NCBI GenBank assembly: GCA_013054445.1
Contig: JAAMPI010000508.1
Span: forward strand, 1 to 34,110
Direction of reading: 5' to 3'
Length of the DNA: 34,110 bases
Source: Cudoniella acicularis
Taxonomy: Eukaryota > Ascomycota > Leotiomycetes > Helotiales > Helotiaceae
The translations under genes and the position numbers were made by a program. The notes beneath the pieces are model-generated. The model was not told where the DNA came from. It made no database searches and worked only from the letters and a program-made list of their open reading frames with translations. Of this stretch, positions 9,453 to 19,218 are shown one piece after another; positions within the stretch are counted from its first letter, which is position 1, and each line of letters opens with the position of its first letter.

Positions 9453-9981
9453 AGATAGCCTACGAGTCGTTTAATCCAAGCGCCTACCTTCCTATACGTC
9501 ATCACGCAACCTCACTAACGATTAAAGCGTGCTAAGTATATTAAAGAAATTATACTATTTAAACGAGTGTGTATACATTTCGGGACTAGCCTTTCTGAAA
9601 TATACGACACAAATTTAAATTCGCGATAACTTAGTTTATTTTCACGTGATTGATCATCTTATCTTATCGCCTTCCTCACGGCTCCGCCAACTGTTATACT
9701 CAAGGCACGATCCGGCTTCCAGGGCTAGTCTGATTCATTTCCCTACGAATTGGTTCATGTTTTAATTATCACGATAACTCCTCTGTGCCACACAAACCTC
9801 ACTTCAGAATCGATGACATCCACCTCTTACCACATACGACTCACGAGGGCTTCCTACGTTATTTATAAACATTCTACGGAACAACGCGCTTATAGGGTTC
9901 CAATTAAAGAACGCCCTAAAGTTGTAGCTAGTATGGCCACGATTATAGATAAATACTTGATTCTAAACTAACAATCTAGTA
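9453..9981. other. intergenic DNA upstream of the 9982 relic
   Basis: Composition moves from RIP-like to nearly normal around 9640. An open frame at 9750-9971 (with an internal ATG followed by a Thr/Ser/Tyr-rich stretch) could be a 5' exon of the following gene, but no splice pair or homology supports this. Confidence 0.35.
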
Positions 9982-11905
9982 GTGATAGGAAATACGTTTT
10001 CTAAACGTCCGATTACTACACTCTCTTTCGACTTTCCGACCTACGGCTATGATTTCCAATACGCAGATGTCCTTGCCCATGGTAGACAGGAAAGATGGCT
10101 ACTTTGCCGCCATCCCGGTTGTCTGACATGTCTGGCTTCCCCCGATGTATTCGTCTTTCACACCGATTGCTTCTATATCATTATGGAAATGGCTAAAGAG
10201 CCGATACAAGACCAGAGGTTAGGCTATAAGACTAGACCCTTGATTCATGATACTCTGTGGCAGGTCTGGCTAGCGGGCCATTAGTCCCGGCCATAGGCGA
10301 AGGTTTCCTACGAGGCCCTGCCACCGCCATGTCTAGTACCAACTCTACTCGCTAGATCTTATACGGCAGAAGACATTTATCTAGAATCGACGAGATTGCT
10401 GGTAGAGAACCTCTAGCTGCTACCTATAGAGTTATTTTAACAAATTGTCATATATTCCCCTAAATCTTCCCTATAGAGATATTATACTACATGTATATGG
10501 CCTTCAAGATCACTCAGAAAGCTCAAGGACAGCAAGTCCGTTACGCTGGCACCCGACGACTTATCTGGATAGCGTCGAGGCAAAGATCTTCTAAATAGGT
10601 GGCGACGATGGTTTGGTTTAGGCATTGCCGCGCTAGCTCGCGACATTTTAGGGAACCGCGTTCCGATACTTGCACTTCAGAAGGGGTGCCGGCAGCAGTT
10701 TTTCAGGTTTACCTTAGATTGCTATAGGATAGAGCGCGTTAAATTCCTTAATCATTGGCCTACTCGCAATGGCCACCGGCTAGGGGCGTCATGGTACATC
10801 GTCGAAAAGTCTTCTCGACTTAGAGATTTTAATCTCCAATCACTAGTGCGTTTCCCTATCATATACACACCATTCCTGCTAAACTTCGAAGGGTGGTTTT
10901 CTACGTCTAGAACCCAAAACTCTAATAGACGCATGCGTATTATAGGACACCCTAAATCCACCGGCTTGGGATTCATGCTACTACTTCGGAGAGGAGATCG
11001 AGGGTTTACAACGGATGCGGAGCATCTCACTTGACCAAAATATCACAGGCATGACTGTATTTTGCACTAGAGGTCGCATATATGGTATTCACACCTATCA
11101 CGGCAGATCTTTAGCAGTTGATACGTACTCGAGACTCACCAAACGACTACAAGATCAAGTCGTCTGGTTATATTTCCTACTTGGGCCTAGGGAGATTGTC
11201 GATAATATTTTTGTTCGGTTCCGCTACCAGAGTCCTACTATAAAATCTAGTAACCCTATCATTATAGTAATTTATATAATCCTATCTTCATGTATATTCT
11301 AACGAGACATAGATACACACATCTCACGGCAGACTCTATACCTGCGGGCAATACGTCGAACCATCAGACTCGAGGTACAGGTATCACCGTCTTTACAGTC
11401 GTCCTGTTAGTCAACTACTTTATCGCGACCCGGACCCGGGCCAGCCGATCCTCTATTTCGGCGTGGATTCTTATCTAGCAGCAGGAGCCGAGCCTGCCTT
11501 AGAAAATTTAGACTCTGTTGACTGTCCTATCTATCGCCTTTCTATATATTACTCCTATGCCTCTTTAGAGAACGTTGACAGTGTTCGGTGGTTTTATGAT
11601 TTAGGGACCGAGGAACAACCTGCTCAATAGTGTATTGGCATCTTGCTCGAGTATTCGAATAAACATCGAGCAGCTTTAGGCCAATGCCGAATTAGAGCTT
11701 CCTAAAGTATCTAATTAACCGCTCCAATAGAGATGCATATGAAAAGGGTCGTTGACAGATCAGGTCATTCTAGGATGATAGTTCGTTTCATAAGTTCTGA
11801 CACGCTAGAGCAACTTGATAGGTCGGGCTAGGAATATATAAAGATAAAAGGCGAGATTATGTGGTGGTTTGATCATAGTATAGTAGAAATTTCTTATTCT
11901 CAAGA
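9982..11905 (+). pseudogene. relic of a large fungal hypothetical (F-box-like) multigene family
   Basis: Several in-order segments across shifting frames form one protein. Near 9982-10284 is an N-terminal Cys-rich region (C-x4-C...C followed by VFHTDCF). Around 10380-10440 comes an F-box-like helix (LLPIELF, then IVIYSP). From 10740 to 11300 there are beta-rich segments, with FMLLLRRGDRGFT at about 10970. At the C-terminus (11440-11905) are ILYFGVDSYL, WFYDLGTEEQPAQ-stop-CIGILLEYS, GQCRI and GEIMWWFD..IVEISYS. The Cys/His start, a leucine-proline-Glu F-box-like centre and the C-terminal Gly-Ile-Leu-Leu and WWFD segments match, from memory, a large family of uncharacterised ascomycete proteins that may act as ubiquitin-ligase adaptors. 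That role is inference. Multiple frameshifts and TAG stops show it is dead. It is convergent with the next relic. Confidence 0.6.
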
Positions 11906-11979
11906 AAGCAGACAACTTTAGGCAGCCTCGCGCTAATATATAGGATAAGATCCTCGTACTGTCCCTTCTAGATTTGTCT

Positions 11980-12800
11980 TCCTATCTTCCTTTTCCTTTG
12001 CCTTTATAAGGCTTGCAATCGCCATCTGCGATAGACCAAACCCAGTAATGCCTTTTACTAGTCTTGCTAGTATAGAGATAGCACGGAACGTCCTGCCCCT
12101 TGTGTCTCCTATATGCCTGTTGCCAATCATTTCCCTCTACCCTGACCTAACCATTGCCAGTAGCAAACCAGTAGCGACGTGTCCCGTCGCCGCAAATTTC
12201 AAGTTCTACGTCAACCTGCTTAGCATCGTCTAGCACGTAGCTACGCACATCCGCCTCGGTAGACGAAACTACACCCGGAGTTGAGGTGTCCGCCCTGGTC
12301 CGGTCGACTAGTTTTTGGCTCTTCAGTATCTAGTGTCTCGGAGGAGGTAGCAAATTATTGACTTTCATATACTCCTAGCCCTCCGCGATACGATAACCGT
12401 CATTGCTGTTCGCTTTAATATACTCCTTAATCTCTACTAACTCTATGCCTTTTAGAACGAATGGCTCTAAATAATCCTCTGACTTATATACAATCTAGAG
12501 TCGAGTGAGTGTTCCCGCAGTTGTCATAGCGTACATCTCTGATCGTTCGCTGTGTTTGAGGTACTTCAGACAGGCATCGTACGCCTGAGCTTCCACTTCT
12601 TGGATTTAAGACTTCGTAGCATTGTGTTCCTTATATTCGACAATCTGGAGTTTCTCGAGGGAATTGCCATACAAACATTCAACAGTCGCTTCAACTCTCC
12701 TGCGGTCAGACTTTTCGCGCGTTGGCGGCTGCTGAGACGAAACTATCTAACCCTCCGATACGGGGAACGTTTTCTAGAGTTTATGCTCCTAGAACTTTGA
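11980..12800 (-). pseudogene. reverse-strand relic of a fungal hypothetical protein
   Basis: About 230 codons from 12690 to 12000 stay in one reverse frame. The few stops are TAG, mostly at probable Trp positions (KS-stop-IQEVEAQAYDAC, TRL-stop-IV, AEG-stop-EYM). Visible segments in order are VEYKEHNATKS, EVEAQAYDACLKYL, MYAMTTAGTLTRL, DYLEPF, EIKEYIKANSNDGYRIAEG, an acidic linker, RRYWFATGNG and a KRHYWVWSIADGDC C-terminus. The EAQAYDAC...MYAMTTxGT...DYLEPF arrangement seems familiar from repeated ascomycete proteins of unknown function. Upstream of 12690 the N-terminal part is frame-shifted. The shortage of TGA and the single long frame make coding origin likely. It is convergent with the forward relic ending at 11905. 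Confidence 0.6.
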
Positions 12801-12959
12801 TGATGCCTACTCATGGTGTTTCTAGGCATCTTTCTATAGAAAAAACTCAACGTCTGTGTTTATAATCGACATCGTCTAGCAGTTGTACAGTCTCTATCTA
12901 GTGTGAGCGCGTGTGCGAATGCTTGTAGGGAAGGCGTGCGGACAGGCGTTAGTTTCGAG

Positions 12960-13899
12960 AATAAAAGTTTAAAGGCGAGGTAATTTACCTTTTAGGCGGG
13001 GTAGACGCCACTCACGTATAAAAACAAATCTAGGCCTTGCTGTCGGGGAAGTCGAATGTCGCGGATTTAGCCTTATGAAAGATGTAGATTTTACACCTGT
13101 AGTAGAATCGAGTTGTACGGTCACACCGCCTTTATTCGCTATAATAATTATAATTGGGCTAAAAGTGTATATAGTATAAAACGAAGATAGTAGTCAAATT
13201 CTATTAAATTTCTATTAAATCTCTGTTAAACTCTAACTAAATAAAGCATAAGAAGGGTAACAGTAACGTGATCAACCGGAGCGGAAGTACTTTATTCTAG
13301 AGAAGCCTTACTCTTTTAGCTTGTGGCCTGAGTGCCTACGGGTTACAGGCCTGATATAGAGGAATAGGTATGAGTCAGCCGATTCGGCGCTAAAGCAACA
13401 ACAACGTGCGACCTTGTCATCAAATCCGGTCTAGCCATAGCGCAATTCGAGTCAAGATCTATCACGGAAGACGACTATATACTATATCAAAACAAACAGG
13501 ATAAGGACACTCGGAAAGAATTTCAGACGTAGCGTAGCCTAATCGAGACAGGTAACAACGCCTTATCTCAGCCCCGTAGCAACTCTATCTTAGGCTCTAC
13601 AGTCCTTCTAGTGAGAAGTATTATATACACCTTTATATAATAGCGCTTTATTTCGTTCTAAAAGATGTTTGATATTGACCCTCACTTTATTTTTCGTTAT
13701 CTGTTAAGCTACTTATAACTAAGTACTCCTATGCCAACCACTCCTATACCAACCACTTAACACCATTCCTAAATCTATATATTCTTCGAATCGTATAATA
13801 GTTTAAGATAGGTATAAAAAAAATATATTAAAACATACGCCCTAATCCTGCTTCTCTAATTCTAATAACGAGCTACTATACACGAACCAACTTCGTCTC
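12960..13899. repeat. RIP-mutated block 2, left part
   Basis: TA-rich mutated DNA. It contains an irregular TCTATTAAA/TCTGTTAAA repeat near 13198-13235, a short forward coding-like stretch at about 13390-13640 (acidic, one stop, no known family) and two tandem 15-bp units (CTCCTATGCCAACCA and its one-mismatch copy CTCCTATACCAACCA) at about 13727-13755. The two units differ by exactly a TG-to-TA type change. Confidence 0.5.
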
Positions 13900-14880
13900 T
13901 ATCCTCTTCTCCTACCAACCCACGCTTTAACCTCCGCTAAAGACTTTCTCGGATCGGGTACGGTTAAAATAGTAGAAATTGAAACTTTTAAGTAACCTTA
14001 GATCAATATGTTAAATAAAGATCCTTAACTTAACGTCTCTCTAAATTTCGTATAACTCTAAATTTAGCTAGGTCATTTAGGTCATAACACTTATAGCCAA
14101 AATAGAATATAGCCATGTTTTTATCACTAAACAACACAGCTTGTTATAGCTTGCTAGTGAAGTGTTCGATTTCCTATTTGGTTGGCTTAGGGCAAGTAGC
14201 AAATGTTTTATAACCTTTAAAGAGCGGAGATGTTAGCTTTAACGAGTCTTTTAGGTAAAGGAACAACTTATACTTAGGGCTAACTTAGAATCTAACTTTA
14301 TTCTTTACTTGAGCTACTTTCCCCTCTAATACTTTACTAAGTTTATCTAAGGTATTCTAGTTAGTATTTATTTTTTATTATATGACTAAGTCTAGCTCTA
14401 TACTAGCGTCTCCTAATTCCCTTCTAATTCGATATAAAGTCGGCGTTTGTAGGTTAAACACATAAGAGTGAAAATATATATAGTTTAGCTGTCCTTCTAT
14501 AACGCCTTTCTTTCGAAGGGTGTCGTTAAAAAGTTGAATTTCCGAACTTTTAAGATAGCCCTAACTCCGAACTATCTTATTCCTTATACTCCGTTTTTCT
14601 TGTTCTTCGGGGCTTATTAGACCTTTCGTAGAAATAAGACGGTCGACTGTTTCTTAGGGATCAGGGTAAATTTAAAACTTTAATTTAATCGTCGTTTCTT
14701 TATATTTACGACGGAAACTCTTTTTATCTGCTTATCTAATCCTAGATTAGTATTTGGCTACTCTAGTATATACTATTAAGAACGAACCTTCGGCAATAAA
14801 TTCCGGTAATTCTAGTTAGTGACTCGACGATATTATACCGGGAGTAGAAGAATTCTAGTCTTAAAAGATATATTTTAGAT
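13900..14880 (-). pseudogene. long RIP-degraded reverse-strand gene, unknown family
   Basis: A single reverse frame runs for about 300 codons without a frameshift. All the stops I found are TAA or TAG, and they fall where Gln or Trp would fit. Recognisable character in order: a basic FRRKYKETTIKLK segment, EEQEKRSIRNKIVRS, a segment LYRIRRELGDASIELDLV (about 14400), a Lys-rich KVLEGKVAQVKNKV helix, then KGYKTFATCPKPTK, EIEHFTSKL, AVLFSDKNMAIFYFGYKCYDLND (split here: AVLFSDKNMAIF, then YFGYKCYDLND) and a charged end near 13990. It has the helical, charged look of a soluble protein, possibly a transposon accessory gene. No catalytic motif is evident. Start and end are estimates. Confidence 0.5.
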
Positions 14881-15371
14881 GAATTTTAAAGAAGAAGACC
14901 CCGAAAGATAAATGATAGTAAATGAGTAATAATTAAGCCTAGATAAAAGAACTTCGGAAATGTCTTAGGGTTTACCCTTAAAGAGTATCGACCTTATAGT
15001 TCTGACTCGAGACGAAAGGTATAGCTTATATAAAATATCCTTTTTCGCGACCTACCTTTTATTTTATAGTCCGATATAGGTTGCGCGGGTCTATAGGCTT
15101 CGGTCATATGATATATAGGAGTGACGCCATTTTTCGAGCGGGACGGGAATGCTCGCATCTAAAAGTACGTTACTGCCTCATGCTTGCGCCCTCTATCTGT
15201 AACGGGGCCTATATTACGCTCCAGGTGTTATGTTGCTCTGCCTAGAAATATATAGTAAAGGGGAATCACGTTAGATCAACAGATTACGGACTATATAAGA
15301 CACAAACGCTCTTTTATTAGGCCACTAAATATATTTATGCCTTATCGCCTAAGGACAAAACCTAAATCGAA
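14881..15371. other. RIP-mutated spacer
   Basis: TA-rich DNA between the reverse-strand relic and the forward relic at 15372. No open frame of note, repeat or RNA structure is visible. Confidence 0.4.
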
Positions 15372-15800
15372 ATGATATACATCTCAGAAAAGCTCCCGAC
15401 TTCCCGGCACCTACTGACCATGGCTATACCCAAATTTGCCACGAAGTCGGTCGATCCTATAGCCGCTGATATAGTATATGTAGAGCTGGCCAGGTTTGTC
15501 GAGTCACGAAGCCCCGGCGTTGTGGACAAGAAGCCAGATACGGCAGTGGATTTTAAACACTACCTTAAGACCCTAGACCTAAAGGAGACGAATATATTAG
15601 TAACAGGCTTCCTTGATATAAGCAGCGCTTTAAGAATAACGCGTTTGTCCTATTATCGTGAATTCTAATTCACTAACGAGGTTATAGAACGAAGGCAAGA
15701 GACTCGCCGTAGAATTCCTCGATATAGAAGACGCTCGACTCGAAAGATCATTCGTTATGCTCTACTGCGTTCGACAGACAAGGAAAAAAAACACAGGGCT
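15372..15800 (+). pseudogene. forward hypothetical gene relic with one frameshift
   Basis: The frame from the ATG at 15372 encodes 98 codons, ending TAATTC at about 15665. It includes an ADIVYVELARFVESRSPGVV helix, DFKHYLKTLDLKETNILVTG and LDISSALRITRLSYYREF. After a frame change near 15690 it continues as RLAVEFLDIEDARLERSFVM and LYCVRQTRKKN to about 15800. The alternating hydrophobic and charged helices suit a helical protein. I recall similar fungal hypotheticals but cannot name a family. It lies in nearly normal-composition DNA and faces the reverse-strand relic at 15970-16794. Loss is by one stop (TAA, possibly from GAA or CAA) plus one indel. Confidence 0.45.
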
Positions 15801-15969
15801 AGGGAGGGTCATAATATTTCTTGCGCTAGGCCCGCTATCTTGTGCGAACGGGCTGCCAAAATTCGAGAACGGTCCTGGTAAGGATCTGGCAAGTGGTGAT
15901 GCCCTCTTAGTTGGAAACGATACGCCACATATGCTTGATACAAATAGGGGAGGCGGCTTTGCTCTTATG

Positions 15970-16794
15970 TCAGATTGGACTGCTTGATGATCCCAGGCGG
16001 TTAATGTCGAATTCGAAAGACTCTAGGAAAAGGGTACCTGGGTCTCCGTCTAGCTAGAAGTGCTCTGGCCGAAAGGGTACTAGATCAGGCATGAAGAGCA
16101 CTGGTTAGAACAATTCTGTGTTACAGTTGTCCTAGACGTTAGGCAGATCACCGCTGTCACTGCTGTGTTGCGGAGTGTCTATGATACCTTCAGCATTTAG
16201 CGTCGTCTTAAGGATTTAGCAGTTTCTATACCTTGAAAATCACCTAAATTTGGTTCTCTTGCATTGTTAATATGGCTCGCCGCGGCGGCTGCATCTACAG
16301 AGTAGCCTGTTTCAAATGAACATTGGCTTTTTTCATGCAATTCGAAAGACATGTGTTACTATATACCAAGTTGACTCTCTAACTATCCTGTCGTCTGTGT
16401 TTCCTCCGCAAATATTCTTCTACCAAGCCTACTAGTAACACTTTGAGGACGATTGTTTACCCTATTATATAGAACTAAGTCTATAGTCGTACTACCGTAA
16501 TTCGCTCCTAAAATTGGCGAGCTTCTGACCGAATGTGTCCGATCCGGCACTACAGCTATGAATGGCTGCTACAAATCGAATAGATTCGGAGGCAAACCTG
16601 CGGAGATCAGTCAGCTAGATATTTGAAAGCGTGGCTATAAACCAACAGTGTTGTTGCAGATCTCTAAGAGCTGATTGCTCAGCATTCGCACCCCCTACGG
16701 CAGAGTCCGAATCATGAAGCTGACTAGCGGTTGGTATTTGTTATGATGTGCTGACTAGAAAATTAGTAGAGCGGTTGATTTCAGTAAGGGCCAT
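15970..16794 (-). pseudogene. 274-codon reverse-strand relic with intact start and stop frame
   Basis: ATG at 16794-16792 and TGA at 15972-15970 are in the same frame, giving 274 codons. Internal stops are TAA or TAG at plausible Gln or Trp positions. The N-terminal part reads MALTEINRSTNFLVSTS and then an Ala/Gln-rich helix (NAEQSALRDLQQHCWFIATL), followed by DLRRFASESIRFVAAIHSC. The C-terminal third is acidic and Pro/Phe-rich (DTPQHSSDSGDLPNV, LFMPDLVPFRPEHF, GTLFLESFEFDINRLGSSSS). I recognise no domain. An intron in the weakly coding middle (about 16230-16480) is possible. The surrounding DNA has near-normal CA and TG, so this gene is only lightly mutated. Confidence 0.5.
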
Positions 16795-17289
16795 GGTGGT
16801 AAGGACATCAAATTGTAACGATTTTGTGGCAGGCTTCGCCGGGAGAGTAGCCAGATAACGGCCCTATTCAGCTGAAAGTAACGAAAGCGACGCATGAGTC
16901 TGCAAGTTTTATAGGAGATATATCAAAGCGAATAAGTTTATTAGCCCAAGTTTAAAACATGTTTACTTATAACTGTGTTATTAATTAGTAGAATCTCGTG
17001 ATATTAGCGCTATAAGATCATCACGTACTCTTTATTTAATTCCGTGCTAATATATATAGCTAGATAAAGAACGTCTATACTAAATGATATATTAGGTGCC
17101 GAGTCTATAAGATTCTTAATAACGCTATCTTTAATATTTTATAACTTTAATATAGAAAGCCGTATAATATGACTTAGGGAGAAATTCTTTACTAGTACTA
17201 AGTCAATAGCCGTAATTAGACAATATAGGATAAAACTTATAGGCCAAAGCTTCGTATACTAAGGCAGCTTAGGGTCCCTATACCCGCTA

Positions 17290-18165
17290 GAGCCTATTAA
17301 CAATTGAGTTTATCGTCCTGGCTATAAATATCTATCGAATTATAGTAGAAGGGCTTTTCTTAGTATTGTCGGAAGGGTCGTCGGAAGGGTCGCCCGAAGG
17401 GTCGCGAATATTGCGTAGGCATGTAATAATAAAGTTACATTTCTATAAAAACCCACGAGCCTGGCGAAGCCTTTTTAACCCTATCTCCCGGATGATAGTC
17501 TCTAGACATAAGGACCGATCCTTGATATTAAATTCGCCTCGCGTAAAGCGGGCATTAAAATCTAAGGCGACAATTTCGGTAAAATAATATTCGCCTCCTA
17601 GTTATATTTAAAGCTAGCTGCCCTTTCCCTTCTCCTTAGCTAAATATATCTCCTTAAGCCTTTTCCGAATCTTTTTTACGATTTTTTAAAACAGCCTTAT
17701 CTATATCGCGTTCGTTATTTTTATCGCTACTGTCTCCCTCTTCCTATTCGTTATCTTTATCGCTAATATTACCTTCCTGTTCGTTATCTTTATCGCTAAT
17801 GTCTCCTTCCTGTTCTTTATTTTTATCGCTACTGTCTCCCTCTTCCTATTCGTTATTTTTATCGCTAATGTCTCCTTCCTGTTCTTTATTTCTATCGCCA
17901 CTGTCTCCCTCTTCCTATTCGTTATTACGATCGTGACAGACATAGGGAAAAGGGTCTAATTTTCGGCGTTTGATTCGGTCTATAGGTTTATTAGCGTTAT
18001 CTATATCAGAGTTTCCTAGTGAATTCTCCTCGCTATCTAGGCTGTTCTAAGACTATATATAACTAACGAGAGCCAATTTAGCCTTCTTCGCGCATATGAT
18101 TTCGTTTAGATAGAGTCTAGAGCTAAGAGGATCGTTACTATAGCTAGAAGTTGTTAGTTAAAGAC
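17290..18165 (-). pseudogene. reverse-strand relic with acidic repeat domain
   Basis: One reverse frame can be followed from about 18165 to 17290. It encodes a Ser-rich start, IKRRKLDPFPYV (about 17960), then an acidic array of NEQEEGDSSDKN and KEQEGDISDK units (17713-17928, with TAG where Gln is expected), a Lys-rich KNRKKDSEKA segment and a C-terminal part with three RPF-containing repeats from the GGGTCGTCGGAA-type DNA near 17370-17403. Repeat units of 33 and 36 bp keep the frame. This resembles a low-complexity linker in a transposon or nuclear protein. No catalytic domain is recognised. Confidence 0.4.
17713..17928 (-). repeat. 33/36-bp tandem repeat encoding an acidic array
   Basis: Six units start at 17713, 17749, 17782, 17815, 17851 and 17884, with a partial one at 17920. 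Lengths are 36, 33, 33, 36, 33 and 36 bp. On the reverse strand each encodes Asp/Glu/Ser/Lys-rich blocks of 11 or 12 residues. The fully open frame visible in this interval (TNRKRETVAIKI type) is an alternative frame of the same repeat and probably not the real one, because the acidic frame continues outside the repeat. Confidence 0.85.
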
Positions 18166-18612
18166 TAAAATTATAGCTCCTTATTATATACTATAACTTA
18201 CTTAAGAAGTTCTATTTCGTAGGACGATAGTAGAAATCATATATTCGTTATATAGTATCGAGAACTTGATAACAGAAATCAACTCTCTAGGCTGCTTTAT
18301 AGTACTAGGTATATCGAAAGCGACATCGAAAGAATTTTTGCTCTAGGATGTTTTTAAGGTCAAATAGGAAGATAGATATCTAAACAGGCGCCTAGTAGTT
18401 GTTATGTTATATAGTAAAGTAAATACGCGTTATCCGTTCGCTAGAGACTATATAACGCGGAGACAGTAAAGTCTTTAATCTAGCTATAGCGTTTTTCTGA
18501 TCCTATAAGGATATATAGAACGAATTAGAAGTATAGGTTACTTCTATTCTGCCCTTATCTATATTAAACATGTTAAGGGGACAGAGTTGTAAGTAAGGGC
18601 GTCGACATTTTA

Positions 18613-18850
18613 AGAGGTCACTCATATTTTCAAAATGTGAGTGCCTCCCTATAAGTACGGCACGGCTTAGCCCTATAAAGACAGGGGAAATCCGCGGATA
18701 GGTCGCTCGCCACTTTAAAATGTGAGTGCCCCCCGGCAAGTACGGCACCTGAAGTATACGGGAAGTCCGTAAATAGGTGCTCGTCACTTATATTTTTAAA
18801 ATGTGAGTAGTCCCCTATAACTAGGAGAGTCCGAAAATAGGTCGCTCGAA
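18613..18850. repeat. three tandem units each led by a hairpin
   Basis: Three diverged copies begin near 18613, 18709 and 18784. Each carries a CACT...AAAATGTGAGT inverted pair, a cytosine-rich step (CCTCCCTATAAG, CCCCCCGGCAAG, CCCCTATAAC) and a (G/A)TCCG..(A/G)ATAGGT(C/G)GCTCG-like end. In the first copy CACTCATATTTT pairs with AAAATGTGAGTG with a single CA-versus-TA difference, as RIP would produce. The array separates a reverse-strand trace on the left from forward coding traces on the right, so it could be a terminal or promoter-like repeat of an element. Confidence 0.6.
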
Positions 18851-19218
18851 AGCAAACCCTAATTGATAGCTTAATTCGTCTCCGGGTAGATGATTCCGCT
18901 AAGTCCGAGCTAGAAAACTTATAGTATTGTTTCTCTTCGAAACTATCCGTCTCGGTTATTAAGAATTCGAACCTAGCGGGAGCGGCAGACGAGCTATGTT
19001 TTTACTCGAACGCGAGATCTAGTTCTATATATAAGAAGAAGCTATAGGACAAGGCAATCTGTATACGCCCTCCGCTGCTATACTAGGCCGCCTTACTTTG
19101 TTCTCTCACTGATCGGACGGGTTACGTTCGCCTTACTTTTCCCTACTACTCACGCTCGCCGGCAAGTTTGCCTTACGCCCTGCCCTTTCCGATAGCCTCG
19201 TCCTTAGCTCTCTTCGAA

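Noticed and set aside
5428..9632. Shared 13-mer TTCGCGATAACTT at 5428-5440 and 9620-9632 as element ends
   Set aside because: A shared 13-mer is expected by chance several times in 34 kb. The spacing to the following CACGTGA differs between the two sites, and flanks do not align.
12552..12800. 82-codon forward open frame rich in Leu, Arg and Phe
   Set aside because: It is antisense to the EVEAQAYDAC-containing reverse-strand relic, whose frame extends much further.
15757..15987. 76-codon forward frame as an independent gene
   Set aside because: Its first part is the shifted continuation of the 15372 relic, and its last part lies near the 3' end of the reverse-strand gene, without any domain of its own.
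17701..17943. 80-codon reverse open frame of TNRKRETVAIKI type as a real protein
   Set aside because: It is the only stop-free frame of a tandem repeat. The acidic frame of the same strand continues into flanking coding-like sequence, so this one is a by-product.
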